Shown: one piece after another, positions 50,776 to 59,744 of the stretch | Numbering within the stretch: the stretch's first letter is position 1 | Layout of the letters: each line of letters starts with the position of its first letter | Assembly: GCA_017307865.1 (NCBI GenBank) | Contig: JAFKGE010000019.1 | Coordinates: 1 to 64,000 of the forward strand | Source of the DNA: Burkholderiales bacterium | GTDB lineage: Bacteria > Pseudomonadota > Gammaproteobacteria > Burkholderiales > Burkholderiaceae_C | Direction of reading: 5' to 3' | Length of the DNA stretch: 64,000 nt | Translations under genes and position numbers: made by a program | The notes under the pieces: model-generated | The model's input: the letters and a program-made list of their open reading frames with translations, nothing else | Told to the model about the DNA's origin: nothing | The model's database searches: none

Positions 50776-50826
50776 CGGCGTTGAAAATCCTCGCGATACC
50801 GCCCGGTATCGCTGCGGTTTTCGCCT
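50776..50826. repeat. Palindromic dispersed repeat
   Basis: GCGATACCG-CC-CGGTATCGC (50793-50812) is a perfect 9-bp inverted repeat, flanked by a TTGAAAATCCTC / TGCGGTTTTCGCC pair that extends the palindrome imperfectly. I recall closely similar elements scattered through Comamonadaceae genomes. It occupies the 202-base gap between the monooxygenase gene and the next gene; nothing else is evident in that gap. Confidence 0.65.
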
Positions 50827-50894
50827 TGCAGCCCATCCCGATCCAGGGTGCGCCACATCGCGCCGACTTGTTCAGCGTCGCCTAAACTCGACTC

Positions 50895-51890
50895 ATGAGT
50901 ACCGCCGCATCCGCCAAGCCCGCCGTCTTCGTCGCACGCCGCATCTTTCCCGAGGTGATCGAGAAACTGTCCGCCCAGCTGGACGTCAGCCACAACCAGG
51001 CCGACGAGCGCCTGTCACCCGAGGAGCTGATCGCCCGCCTGCAGGGCAAGCAGGGCGTCTTCACCACCGGCAGCGAACGCATCGACGCCCGCCTGCTGGC
51101 CGCCTGCCCGGGGCTGCGCATCTGCGCCAACATGGCCGTGGGCTACAACAACTTCGACGTCCCCGCCATGACGACCGCCGGCGTGCTGGCCACCAACGCG
51201 CCGGACGTGCTGACCGAGACCACCGCCGACGGCGGCTTCGCCCTGCTGATGGCCGCCGCGCGCCGCGTCACCGAGGGCGAGCACTACCTGCGCGCCGGCC
51301 GGTGGCAGCGCTGGTCCTACGACATGCTGGTGGGCCAGGACGTGCATGGCGCCACCCTGGGCATCTTCGGCATGGGCCGCATCGGCCAGGCCATTGCCCG
51401 GCGCGGCGCGCTGGGCTTCGGCATGAAGGTGCTCTATCACAACCGCACGCGCCTGCCGGCCGATGAAGAAGCGGCCGTGCGGGCCGAATACGTGGCCAAG
51501 GACGAACTGCTGCGCCGCGCCGACCACGTGATGGTGGTGCTGCCCCTGACGCCCGAGACGCGGCACTACGTCGGCGCGGCCGAACTCGCGCTGATGAAGC
51601 CCAGCGCCACCCTGGTCAACATCGGCCGCGGCGGCGTGGTCGACGACGCCGCGCTGGCCGCCGCCCTGCGCGAAGGGCGCATCGCGGCCGCCGGGCTGGA
51701 CGTGTTCGAGGGCGAACCCCAGGTGCATCCCGAACTGCTGGCCTGCAGCAACGTGGCACTCACCCCGCACATCGCCAGCGCCAGCCTGCCCACCCGCCTG
51801 GCCATGGCCCACCTGGCGGCCGACAACCTGATCGGCTACCTGCTGCACGGCCAGGCGCAGACGCCGATCAACCCTGAGGTGATGGCGTGA
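50895..51890 (+). CDS. D-2-hydroxyacid dehydrogenase (glyoxylate/hydroxypyruvate reductase-like)
   Basis: This 331-residue NAD(P)-dependent enzyme reduces glyoxylate or hydroxypyruvate to the hydroxy acid. It has the nucleotide-binding LGIFGMGRIGQAIARRG, the substrate loop NMAVGYNNFDV, VNIGRGGVVDDAALAAAL with the catalytic Arg region, GLDVFEGEPQVHP and the catalytic His in LTPHIASAS. It converges on lysS across a dispersed repeat. Confidence 0.93.
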   Translation: MSTAASAKPAVFVARRIFPEVIEKLSAQLDVSHNQADERLSPEELIARLQGKQGVFTTGSERIDARLLAACPGLRICANMAVGYNNFDVPAMTTAGVLATNAPDVLTETTADGGFALLMAAARRVTEGEHYLRAGRWQRWSYDMLVGQDVHGATLGIFGMGRIGQAIARRGALGFGMKVLYHNRTRLPADEEAAVRAEYVAKDELLRRADHVMVVLPLTPETRHYVGAAELALMKPSATLVNIGRGGVVDDAALAAALREGRIAAAGLDVFEGEPQVHPELLACSNVALTPHIASASLPTRLAMAHLAADNLIGYLLHGQAQTPINPEVMA

Positions 51891-51908
51891 CGCCCAAGCG
51901 TCGGTTGC

Positions 51909-51962
51909 TCTTGAAACAGTAGCTACCGGCGCTTGTTGGGAAAGCGCCAGAGGCCGATTCGT
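51909..51962. repeat. Dispersed GATAGCTG-GCGCTTG repeat
   Basis: CAGTAGCTACCGGCGCTTGT, then AAAGCGCCAGAGGCCGATTC, lies between two convergent genes and touches the lysS stop codon. Its fold-back arms (GGCGCTT / AAGCGCC) could serve both genes as a transcript end. Confidence 0.7.
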
Positions 51963-53525
51963 CTATGAATTGGCTTCGCGCCGCAGCGCCGGAAACAAGA
52001 TCACGTCGCGGATGCTGGCGCTGTCGGTCAGCAGCATCATCAGGCGGTCGATGCCGACACCGCAGCCGCCGGTGGGCGGCATGCCGTATTCGAGTGCGCG
52101 CACGAAATCCTGGTCGTAGAACATCGCCTCCTCGTCGCCCGCGTCCTTGGCGCTGGCCTGCTGCTGAAAGCGCGCGGCCTGGTCCTCGGCGTCGTTCAGC
52201 TCGCTGAAGCCGTTGGCCATCTCGCGGCCAGTGATGTACAGCTCGAAGCGCTCGGTCACCTCGGGGCGTGTGTCGTTGGCGCGCGCCAGCGGGCTGATCT
52301 CGGTCGGGTGCTCCATGATGAAGGTGGGCTGCCAGAGCTTTTCCTCCACCACCTCCTCGAAGTACAGCACCTGCAGGCTGGCCAGGCTGCGGCGGCCGAG
52401 CTTGTCCTTGGCTTCCGACAGGCCGAGCTTTTTCAAGCGCTCGATCAGCGCCGCCGCATCGTCCACGCCGGCGCCGATGTCGGTGTGCGCGCCGATGGCC
52501 TCGCGAATGGTCAGGCGCGCGAAGGGCTGCGACAGATCGACCGGCTTGCCCTGATAGGTCAGCTGCAGCGTGCCCGCGGCCTTGAGCGCCGCGTCGCGCA
52601 GCAGGCGCTCGGTGAAGTCCATCAGGTCCTGGTAGTTCCAGTACGCGGCGTAGAACTCCATCATCGTGAACTCGGGGTTGTGCCGCACGCTGATGCCTTC
52701 GTTGCGAAAGCTGCGGTTGATCTCGAACACGCGCTCGAAGCCGCCGACGATCAGGCGTTTCAGGTACAGCTCGGGCGCGATGCGCAGGAACATGTCCTGG
52801 TCCAGCGCGTTGTGGTGCGTGACGAAGGGCTTGGCGTTGGCGCCGCCCGGAATGGGGTGCAGCATGGGGGTTTCGACCTCCATGAAGCCGGCCTCGGTCA
52901 TGAAGGCGCGCATGGCGGCCAGCGTCTGGCTGCGCAGGGCGAAGCGCGCGCGCGCCGTCTCGTCCATGATCAGATCGACGTAGCGCTGGCGGTATTTCAG
53001 CTCCTGGTCCTGCATGCCGTGGAACTTGTCGGGCAGTGGGCGCAGGCTCTTGGTCAGCAGACGCACCGAGGTGGCATGGATCGACAGCTCGCCGGTCTTG
53101 GTCTTGAACACGTGGCCCTCGGCGGCCACGATGTCGCCCAGGTCCCAGTGCTTGAAGGCGGCGTAGGCGTCCTCGCCCACGTCGTCACGCACCACGTAGA
53201 TCTGGATGCGCCCGGTGGCGTCCTGCAGCGTGGCGAAGCTGGCCTTGCCCATCACGCGCTTGAGCATCATGCGCCCGGCCACGCTCACGATGCTTTTCTT
53301 GCCGGCGGCCAGGTCGGCCTCGAATGCTTCTTTTTCAGTAGTATCGTGCGCTTGATGGATGGCCTCTGCGCGGTCTTTTGGCTTGAAATCGTTGGGAAAG
53401 GCGACGGCCCCGCCCGCCGCCTGCGCCGCGCGCAAGGCCTTGAGCTTGTCGCGCCGCTCGGCGACCAGCTTGTTGTCGTCTTGATCGGGGGCGGTCACGG
53501 CAGCGGGGGCGGAGGCTTGGTTCAT
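51963..53525 (-). CDS. lysS: Lysyl-tRNA synthetase (class II)
   Basis: This 520-residue enzyme has an N-terminal anticodon-binding OB-fold ([32 protein letters not shown]) and a class II catalytic domain with motif 2 [20 protein letters not shown] and motif 3 [16 protein letters not shown]. The N-terminal 30 residues are Ala/Asp-rich. The 241-base gap upstream, to 53766, contains only a dispersed repeat and perhaps the promoter. Confidence 0.96.
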   Translation of the reverse strand: MNQASAPAAVTAPDQDDNKLVAERRDKLKALRAAQAAGGAVAFPNDFKPKDRAEAIHQAHDTTEKEAFEADLAAGKKSIVSVAGRMMLKRVMGKASFATLQDATGRIQIYVVRDDVGEDAYAAFKHWDLGDIVAAEGHVFKTKTGELSIHATSVRLLTKSLRPLPDKFHGMQDQELKYRQRYVDLIMDETARARFALRSQTLAAMRAFMTEAGFMEVETPMLHPIPGGANAKPFVTHHNALDQDMFLRIAPELYLKRLIVGGFERVFEINRSFRNEGISVRHNPEFTMMEFYAAYWNYQDLMDFTERLLRDAALKAAGTLQLTYQGKPVDLSQPFARLTIREAIGAHTDIGAGVDDAAALIERLKKLGLSEAKDKLGRRSLASLQVLYFEEVVEEKLWQPTFIMEHPTEISPLARANDTRPEVTERFELYITGREMANGFSELNDAEDQAARFQQQASAKDAGDEEAMFYDQDFVRALEYGMPPTGGCGVGIDRLMMLLTDSASIRDVILFPALRREANS

Positions 53526-53710
53526 GAGGTTGCGGTGAGGGCGGGGCGCCGCGAGGATCGTCGCGGCGAAGCGCCCGAGTGGGAGGCCCGAAATGGGTCA
53601 GCCGGGTATTTTAATGAGTGGCTTGGCGCGAGCTTGCGGCCACGGCCAAGCTGCCGGCCACCGCGTGGAGGAGCGCCCGGCCAAAGCGCCTCGGTGACGC
53701 GAATTCGAGG

Positions 53711-53765
53711 TCATTTTGGCCTGTAGCGGTTATGGATCGAGCGCCACCAGCTATCAAAAATATAG
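53711..53765. repeat. Dispersed GATAGCTG-GCGCTTG repeat
   Basis: On the minus strand this reads TTTTTGATAGCTGGTGGCGC followed by a diverged arm and AGGCCAAAATGACC. It lies upstream of lysS and abuts the 3' end of the Lon-N-domain gene. Confidence 0.65.
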
Positions 53766-53766
53766 T

Positions 53767-54414
53767 TTACGGCGATGGCGGGCCGGAGCCGATGCCCGCG
53801 CGCTCCAGCAGGTCGGCCACCAGTTCGAGCCGCAGCAGGGGGCTGTCAATGCCCAGCAGGCGCTGGCGGGCGGCGGTGGGCAGGGGCAGCCGCTCGCACC
53901 AGCGGTTGGCCACCCAGCCGCAGTCGTCGAAGCGCTCGTCGTCGTCCGACGCGGGCGCGCCGGCGGCCTGCAGGTGCGCGCGCGGATCGGCCAGCAGCCG
54001 GCGCAGGGCCTCGGCCACGGGGTGCAGGTCGTCCGGTACGGCCATGGGCGTGTCGCGCGCCAGCAGGCTCACGTCGGCCACCCACAGGCCGTGCTTGAGC
54101 AGGCTCGACCGCTCGATGCGAAAGCCATCGCCGCCCACGCATTCGATCAACAGCAGGCCGGGCCGGGGCTGCTCCAGGCGCCGGATGTGCGCCAGCGTGC
54201 CGATGGGGGCCAGCTGCTCGGGCGGCGTGCCGGCCGCGCGCACTTCGCGCCCCTGGGCCAGCGCCACGACGCCGAAGGGCGCGCCGGCGCGCTGGCACCG
54301 GCCCACCATGTCGAGGTAGCGCGGCTCGAACACCTGCAGCGGCAGCACGCCGTCCGGAAACAGCACGGTGTCGAGCGGAAACAGGGGCAGGGCGGTCAAG
54401 GTGAGGGCGGTCAT
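53767..54414 (-). CDS. Lon substrate-binding (LON N) domain protein
   Basis: The 215-residue protein corresponds to the Lon N-terminal domain alone: LPLFPLDTVLFPDGVLPLQV, FEPRYLDMVGRC, and FGVVAL with a late LLRLELVADLLE helix. No ATPase or protease domain is attached. Members of this family are common single-domain proteins of unknown role, possibly binding unfolded protein. It is divergent from yggT with under 90 bases between starts. Confidence 0.88.
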   Translation of the reverse strand: MTALTLTALPLFPLDTVLFPDGVLPLQVFEPRYLDMVGRCQRAGAPFGVVALAQGREVRAAGTPPEQLAPIGTLAHIRRLEQPRPGLLLIECVGGDGFRIERSSLLKHGLWVADVSLLARDTPMAVPDDLHPVAEALRRLLADPRAHLQAAGAPASDDDERFDDCGWVANRWCERLPLPTAARQRLLGIDSPLLRLELVADLLERAGIGSGPPSP

Positions 54415-54500
54415 GAAGGGAAGCCGGCGTGGTGATGGGGCGCGGGTGAGGCCGCTATCATCCTACGCATGTTCCAACCCGATCCGTGGTCCGCACCCGC

Positions 54501-55070
54501 ATGCTGTTCGAGATCCTGACCTTCCTGGTCGAAGTGGCCGTCACCCTGGTCGGCGCGGCCTGCCTGCTGCGGCTGGCCACGCGCTGGCGCCGCATGTCGT
54601 TTGCCAACCCGGTCGGGCGCTTCGTGCAGGCCCTGTCGGACTGGCTGGTGCTGCCGCTGCAGCGCCTGCTGCCGGCCGGGGGGCGCCTGGACGTGGCCAG
54701 CCTGCTGGCGGTGTGGCTGCTCAAGCTGGTGCAGTACGCCATGCTGATGAGCCTGCTGGCCAGCCAGCGCTGGAGCGTACTGCCGGTGCTGGCGCTGCTG
54801 GGGGTGGCCAAGCTGGCGGTGTCGGTGGGCACGGCCATCGTCATCGTCGCGGCCGTGATGTCGTGGATGCAGAACCGTACCCTGCTGACCGACGTGCTGG
54901 AGCGCCTGGCCGAACCCATGCTGGCGCCGCTGCGCCGCGTGATCCCGCTGGTCGGCGGCATCGATCTGTCGCCCTTGGCAGCCGTGGTGGCGCTGCAGGT
55001 GCTGGGCATCGTCATCGGCTCGCTGCAGGCAGGGCTGCTGGGCAATGCGGTGATGATGGGGGCGGCGTGA
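54501..55070 (+). CDS. YggT-family membrane protein
   Basis: The 189-residue protein shows two YggT repeats, each with a hydrophobic helix pair and a short loop: FANPVGRFVQALSDWLVLPL in the first and LLTDVLERLAEPMLAPLRRV in the second, followed by PLVGGIDLSPL. The second copy has the typical 'P-x-(R)-x-x-P-x-x-G-x-(D)-x-(S)' signature. Family members are linked to osmotic stress or membrane organisation; no specific role is evident. ATG at 54501; a GTG five codons upstream is weaker. Confidence 0.88.
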   Translation: MLFEILTFLVEVAVTLVGAACLLRLATRWRRMSFANPVGRFVQALSDWLVLPLQRLLPAGGRLDVASLLAVWLLKLVQYAMLMSLLASQRWSVLPVLALLGVAKLAVSVGTAIVIVAAVMSWMQNRTLLTDVLERLAEPMLAPLRRVIPLVGGIDLSPLAAVVALQVLGIVIGSLQAGLLGNAVMMGAA

Positions 55071-55098
55071 CTTTGCGTGCGCGCCGGCGGGTCGCGAG

Positions 55099-55971
55099 TT
55101 ACTCCACCGCATCCGCCGGCTGGCGCTGCAGCATGGCCAGGATGCTGGCGACCTTGTCGCGCAGTTCGCGCCGGTCGCAGATGAAGTCGACCGCGCCCTT
55201 GTCCTGCAGGAACTCGGCGCGCTGAAAGCCTTCGGGCAGCTTCACGCGCACGGTGTTCTCGATCACGCGCGGGCCGGCAAAGCCGATCAGGGCCTTGGGC
55301 TCAGCAATGACCACGTCGCCCACGAAGGCGAAGCCGGCCGAGACGCCGCCCATGGTGGGGTCGGTCAGCACGCTGATGTAGGGCAGGCCCTTCTTGGCCA
55401 GGCGGGTGAGGGCGGCGTTGGTCTTGGCCATCTGCATCAGGCTCATCAGGCCCTCCTGCATGCGCGCGCCGCCGGTGGCGGTAAAGCAGATGAAGGGCAC
55501 CTTCTGCTCGATGGCGGTGTGCACGCCGCGCGCAAAGCGCTCGCCCACCACGCTGCCCATGGAGCCGCCCATGAAGTCGAACTCGAAGGCGGCGGCCACC
55601 ACGCTGATGCTCTTGACGGCACCGCCCATCACCACCAGCGCGTCGGTCTCGCCGGTGTTTTCCATTGCTTCCTTGATGCGCTCGGGGTACTTGCGGCTGT
55701 CCTTGAACTTGAGCGCGTCGACCGGCACCACCTCTTGCCCGATCTCGTAGCGGCCTTCGCCGTCGAGAAAGACGTTCAGCCGCTCGCGCGCGCCGATGCG
55801 GTGGTGGTGGCCGCAGTGCGGGCAGACGTTCTGGTTCTGCTCCAGGTCGGTCTTGTACAGCACCGTGTCGCACTCGGGGCACTTGATCCACAGGCCCTCG
55901 GGCATCTGCCGGCGCTCGGCGGCGTCGCTGGGTTGGATCTTGGGGGGCAGCAGTTTTTCAAGCCAGCTCAT
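55099..55971 (-). CDS. accD: Acetyl-CoA carboxylase carboxyltransferase subunit beta
   Basis: This 290-residue subunit carries the N-terminal zinc ribbon ([11 protein letters not shown] and [10 protein letters not shown]) and the crotonase-like core with [32 protein letters not shown] and GPRVIENTV. It transfers the carboxyl group from biotin to acetyl-CoA in fatty-acid synthesis. AAAGGAACCCAAC precedes the ATG. It follows trpA by 26 bases, the usual beta-proteobacterial arrangement. Confidence 0.97.
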   Translation of the reverse strand: MSWLEKLLPPKIQPSDAAERRQMPEGLWIKCPECDTVLYKTDLEQNQNVCPHCGHHHRIGARERLNVFLDGEGRYEIGQEVVPVDALKFKDSRKYPERIKEAMENTGETDALVVMGGAVKSISVVAAAFEFDFMGGSMGSVVGERFARGVHTAIEQKVPFICFTATGGARMQEGLMSLMQMAKTNAALTRLAKKGLPYISVLTDPTMGGVSAGFAFVGDVVIAEPKALIGFAGPRVIENTVRVKLPEGFQRAEFLQDKGAVDFICDRRELRDKVASILAMLQRQPADAVE

Positions 55972-55997
55972 GTTGGGTTCCTTTGGGGGTGGCGCGC

Positions 55998-56807
55998 TCA
56001 GGCGTCGAGGGCGGCGCGGATCGGGCGCAAAAAGTCGGCGGCGGCGGCGGCCACGCGCTCGTGCGGCTGCTGCTCGATCTGCTGGATCAGCCGGCTGCCG
56101 ATGACCACGGCGTCGGCGACCCGGCCGATGGCGCGGGCGGTCTCGGCATCGCGGATGCCGAAACCCACGCCGACGGGGATGTGCACGTGCTGGCGAATGC
56201 GCGGCAGCATGGCCTCGACCTCGGCCGTGTTGAGCGCGCCCGAGCCGGTGACGCCCTTGAGCGACACGTAGTACACGTAGCCGCTGGCCACCTGGGCCAC
56301 CTGTTGCATGCGCGCGTCGGTGGAGGTGGGGGCCAGCAGAAAGATCAGGTCCATGCCCGCGGCCTTGAGCGCGGCGGAGAACTCGGCGCATTCCTCGGGC
56401 GGATAGTCCACCACCAGCACGCCGTCCACGCCCACGGCGGCCGCATCGCGCACGAAGGCGCCTTCGCCATGCTGCTGCTCGTAGCGCTCGATCGGGTTGG
56501 CGTAGCCCATCAGCACCACGGGGGTGGTCTGATCCTTGGCGCGAAAGGCCTTGACCATGGCCAGCACCTGCGCCAGGCCGATGCCCAGCGCCAGCGCACG
56601 GTCGCCCGCCTTCTGGATCACGGGGCCGTCGGCGCTGGGGTCGGAGAAGGGCACGCCCAGCTCGATCACGTCGGCGCCGGCGGCCACCATGCCGTGCATC
56701 AGCGCGGGCGTGATGTCGGCATAGGGAAAGCCGGCGGTGACGTAGGGCACCAGCGCCTTGCGGCCCTGGGCCTTGAGGGTGTCGAAGGTGGCGGTGATGC
56801 GGCTCAT
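55998..56807 (-). CDS. trpA: Tryptophan synthase alpha chain
   Basis: This 269-residue TIM barrel cleaves indole-3-glycerol phosphate. Catalytic Glu49 ([17 protein letters not shown]) and Asp60 are present, as are [11 protein letters not shown] and the phosphate-binding [10 protein letters not shown]. Its start overlaps the trpB stop by four bases (ATGA at 56804-56807), so synthesis of the two subunits is coupled. The frame reads open further upstream inside trpB but the overlapping ATG is clearly the start. Confidence 0.97.
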   Translation of the reverse strand: MSRITATFDTLKAQGRKALVPYVTAGFPYADITPALMHGMVAAGADVIELGVPFSDPSADGPVIQKAGDRALALGIGLAQVLAMVKAFRAKDQTTPVVLMGYANPIERYEQQHGEGAFVRDAAAVGVDGVLVVDYPPEECAEFSAALKAAGMDLIFLLAPTSTDARMQQVAQVASGYVYYVSLKGVTGSGALNTAEVEAMLPRIRQHVHIPVGVGFGIRDAETARAIGRVADAVVIGSRLIQQIEQQPHERVAAAAADFLRPIRAALDA

Positions 56808-58051
56808 GCCTTGGCCCCCTTCACCACGTGGCCGCGCATCGAGGGGCGGTCGTAGAAGTCGGCACCCTGAAGGTCGGCCACGGTGCCGATGTCCTTGTCG
56901 CCCCGGCCCGACAGGCACACCAGGATGGACTGGTCGGGCCGCATGGTGGGCGCCAGCTTGAGCGCGTGGGCAAAGGCGTGGCTGGATTCGAGCGCGGGGA
57001 TGATGCCCTCGACCCGGCACAGGTGATGAAAGGCGGCCAGCGCCTCGGCATCGGTCGCGCCCACGTATTCGGCGCGGCCGCTGTCCTTGAGCCAGGCGTG
57101 CTCGGGGCCGACGCCGGGGTAGTCCAGGCCGGCGCTGATGCTGTGCGTTTCGGTGATCTGGCCGTTGGCGTCCTGCAGGATGTAGGTGCGGTTGCCGTGC
57201 AGCACGCCGGGGCTGCCGCGCTCCAGGCTGGCCGAATGGTGGCCAGAGTCCAAGCCTTCGCCCGCGGCCTCGACGCCGATCAGACGCACCTGCTCGTGCG
57301 GGATGTAGGGGTAGAAGATGCCCATGGCGTTGCTGCCGCCGCCCACGCAGGCCAGCACCGCGTCGGGCTGCTGGCCGGCCAGCTCGGGCATCTGCGTCAG
57401 GCATTCGGTGCCGATCACGCTCTGGAAGTCGCGCACCATCATGGGGTAAGGGTGCGGGCCGGCCACGGTGCCGATGATGTAGAAGGTGTTGTCCACGTTG
57501 GCCACCCAGTCGCGCATGGCCTCGTTCAGCGCATCCTTCAAGGTCTTGCTGCCGCTGTCGACCGGGGCCACGGTGGCGCCCAGCAGCTTCATGCGGTAGA
57601 CGTTGGGGCTTTGGCGCTTGATGTCCTCGCTGCCCATGTAGACCACGCATTCCAGCCCGTAGCGCGCGCAGATGGTGGCGGTGGCCACGCCGTGCTGGCC
57701 GGCGCCGGTCTCGGCAATGATGCGCGGCTTGCCCATGCGCTTGGCCAGCATGGCCTGGCCGATCACGTTATTGATCTTGTGCGCGCCGGTGTGATTGAGG
57801 TCCTCGCGCTTGAGGTAGATCTGCGCGCCCCCCAGTTCGCGGCTGGTACGCGCGGCGTGGTAGATGGGCGAGGGGCGGCCGACGTAATGCGCCAGCTCGT
57901 ACCTGAATTCACTCAGGAAGTCCGGGTCGTGCTGGTATTTGGCGTAGGCGTCTTTCAGCTCGTTGATGGCGTAGGTGAGCGTCTCGCTCACGAAGCTGCC
58001 GCCGTAGCGGCCGAAGTGCCCGCTGGCGTCGGGCTGGTGATAGTCGATCAT
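56804..58051 (-). CDS. trpB: Tryptophan synthase beta chain
   Basis: This 415-residue PLP enzyme condenses indole with serine. It shows [12 protein letters not shown], the PLP-binding Lys92 in [23 protein letters not shown], and the phosphate-binding GGGSNAMG. Its start overlaps the trpF stop (ATGA), and its stop overlaps trpA. Confidence 0.98.
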   Translation of the reverse strand: MIDYHQPDASGHFGRYGGSFVSETLTYAINELKDAYAKYQHDPDFLSEFRYELAHYVGRPSPIYHAARTSRELGGAQIYLKREDLNHTGAHKINNVIGQAMLAKRMGKPRIIAETGAGQHGVATATICARYGLECVVYMGSEDIKRQSPNVYRMKLLGATVAPVDSGSKTLKDALNEAMRDWVANVDNTFYIIGTVAGPHPYPMMVRDFQSVIGTECLTQMPELAGQQPDAVLACVGGGSNAMGIFYPYIPHEQVRLIGVEAAGEGLDSGHHSASLERGSPGVLHGNRTYILQDANGQITETHSISAGLDYPGVGPEHAWLKDSGRAEYVGATDAEALAAFHHLCRVEGIIPALESSHAFAHALKLAPTMRPDQSILVCLSGRGDKDIGTVADLQGADFYDRPSMRGHVVKGAKA

Positions 58052-58857
58052 GGGGTGTTCAATCCGGCAAAGTGCGCATCGTTCGCGCGCACGGCGGCGA
58101 CGAAACGCATGATTTTTTCGGCGTCCTTGATGCCCTTGAGCGTGCTGCCCCCAGGGCCATCGGCTTCGACGCCGGACGAGACGTCAACCGCGAGCGAATG
58201 CCCGCGGCCGCGCAGCGCCGCAAGACCTGCGCTCACGTTTGCAGGTGTGAGCCCACCAGACAAGACGAGGTGAGCGGGAACGTTTGGTGGCAGGCGTGAC
58301 CAATCGAATGTCTTTCCGCCGCCGCCGTAGCCATCGACCTGGGCATCCAGCAAGATGGCCTGGGCGGCGCTGTAATCGTGGGCAAATTTTAACAAGTCGA
58401 AGCCGCTGGCGGCGTCGGCCGGCATGCGCGCCGCGCGCCAGAAGGGGCAATGGGCGCGCTGCGCGGCCGCGGCGCACGCTTGGGGCGTTTCATCACCATG
58501 AAATTGCAGGATGGCCGGCGTCAGCAGGGCGGCGGCAACTTCTATTTCTATAGCGCTCGCATTGACGAAGAGCAGCACCGGCGTCACCAGCGGCGGCAGG
58601 CGCCGCGCCAATTCGGCCGCCCGCTGCGGCGTGACGTGGCGCGGACTCTTGGCGTAGAGCACGAAGCCCACCGCGTCGACACCGGCAGCTACGGCGGCAT
58701 CCACGTCCTGCTCGCGCGTCAGGCCGCAGATCTTGATGCGGGTGCGGGGACCGGCACGTGTGGCCGCGCCGCCGCCGGGCCGTCCCAAGGCGGTGCGAGC
58801 CCCCTCGGGGGGCAGCGAACCACGCGCAGCGGGGAGCGTGGGGGCTTGATTCTTCAT
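58048..58857 (-). CDS. trpF: Phosphoribosylanthranilate isomerase with repeat-derived N-terminus
   Basis: This TIM-barrel isomerase of tryptophan synthesis should begin about [17 protein letters not shown], with the catalytic Cys in that block, and shows [22 protein letters not shown] and [11 protein letters not shown]. Preceding this core are about 40 extra residues ([19 protein letters not shown]) encoded by a dispersed repeat. The ATG at 58857 overlaps the truA stop. The 269-residue length is well above the usual 205-220. Translation from an internal start near the core is possible, but no good candidate ATG is seen there. Confidence 0.93.
   Translation of the reverse strand: MKNQAPTLPAARGSLPPEGARTALGRPGGGAATRAGPRTRIKICGLTREQDVDAAVAAGVDAVGFVLYAKSPRHVTPQRAAELARRLPPLVTPVLLFVNASAIEIEVAAALLTPAILQFHGDETPQACAAAAQRAHCPFWRAARMPADAASGFDLLKFAHDYSAAQAILLDAQVDGYGGGGKTFDWSRLPPNVPAHLVLSGGLTPANVSAGLAALRGRGHSLAVDVSSGVEADGPGGSTLKGIKDAEKIMRFVAAVRANDAHFAGLNTP
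58764..58848. repeat. Dispersed CCCCCGAGGGGGC repeat inside the 5' end of trpF
   Basis: On the minus strand it reads from about CCCCCACGCTCCCCGCTGCG through CGCTGCCCCCCGAGGGGGCT to CCTTGGGACGGCCCGGCGGC. I recall this element from many Comamonadaceae intergenic regions. Its centre can form a hairpin. Here it lies in frame within the coding region, so the trpF N-terminus is read from it. Confidence 0.8.
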
Positions 58858-59639
58858 GGCAGCCAATCATAGGCTGCGGTGCGCGTCGGCAGGCCCCAGT
58901 GCTCGGCATAGACCGGCCCGCGAAAGTACAGGCCATCGGGCGCAAAAGTGGGTGCCGCGGCGTTGCGGTCGCGCGCCTGCAGAACTTCGCCCAGCCAGTC
59001 GGGCGGGTGCAGGCCCTGGCCGACCTGGATCAGGCAGCCCATGATGTTGCGGATCATGTGGTGCAGGAAGGCGTTGGCCTCGAAATCGAAGCGCCAGTAG
59101 GCGCCGCGCTGCTCGATGGCGATGGGGGCGAGCTGCTTGACGGGCGACAGCGCCTGGCACAGGCTGGCGCGAAAGGAGCTGAAGTCGTGCTCACCTTCGA
59201 GATGGGCCGCCGCCGCGCGCATCGCCGCGCCGTCGAGCGGGCGAAAGCTCCAGCCCACGCGCGCGGCGTCCAGGCTGGGGCGCACCGGGGACTGCAGGAC
59301 GATGTAGGTGTAGCGGCGGGCGAGGGCGCTGGCGCGGGCATGGAACGCGTCGGGCACCGCTTGCGCCCACTGCACGGCGATGTCGGGCGGCAGGTAGCGG
59401 TTGGTGCCGCGCACCCACGAGAACGGCGCGCGCTGCAGCGTGGTGTCGAAGTGCACCACCTGCATCAGGCCGTGCACGCCGGCGTCGGTGCGACCGGCGC
59501 ACAGGGTGTGCAGGGGCTGGGTGGCGAATTGCAGCAGGGCGCGCTCCAGCCGGTCCTGCACGGTCTGGCCGGACGGCTGACTTTGCCAGCCGTGGTAGCG
59601 GGTGCCGGCAAAGCTGAGCCCCAGGGCGATTCGGGTCAT
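58854..59639 (-). CDS. truA: tRNA pseudouridine synthase A (38-40)
   Basis: This 261-residue enzyme makes pseudouridine at tRNA positions 38-40. The catalytic Asp lies in AGRTDAGVHGLMQVVHF; also seen are YHGWQSQPSGQTVQ, RRYTYIVLQSP and the C-terminal HHMIRNIMGCLI. It overlaps trpF at its stop, and a terminator separates it from fimV. Confidence 0.96.
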   Translation of the reverse strand: MTRIALGLSFAGTRYHGWQSQPSGQTVQDRLERALLQFATQPLHTLCAGRTDAGVHGLMQVVHFDTTLQRAPFSWVRGTNRYLPPDIAVQWAQAVPDAFHARASALARRYTYIVLQSPVRPSLDAARVGWSFRPLDGAAMRAAAAHLEGEHDFSSFRASLCQALSPVKQLAPIAIEQRGAYWRFDFEANAFLHHMIRNIMGCLIQVGQGLHPPDWLGEVLQARDRNAAAPTFAPDGLYFRGPVYAEHWGLPTRTAAYDWLP

Positions 59640-59681
59640 GGGCGGATTGTGGCGCGCCAGGCCCCACTAAAAACCCTCACC

Positions 59682-59710
59682 AAAAAAACCGGCGCCTCGC
59701 GGGCGCCGGC
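59682..59710 (-). terminator. Rho-independent terminator after fimV
   Basis: In transcript sense (minus strand) the stem CCGGCGCC-CGCGA-GGCGCCGG has eight perfect base pairs and is followed by seven T residues. It lies 35 bases after the fimV stop and before truA, so it should separate fimV transcription from the truA-trp-accD unit. Confidence 0.9.
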
Positions 59711-59744
59711 TGGCGTAAGGCCTGTGGGGTCCGGAGCCTGCGGA

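Noticed and set aside
53322-53385. Repeat-like GCGCTTGATGGATGG inside lysS
   Set aside because: The match is short and the encoded residues fit the normal LysS N-terminal pattern, so chance similarity is more likely.
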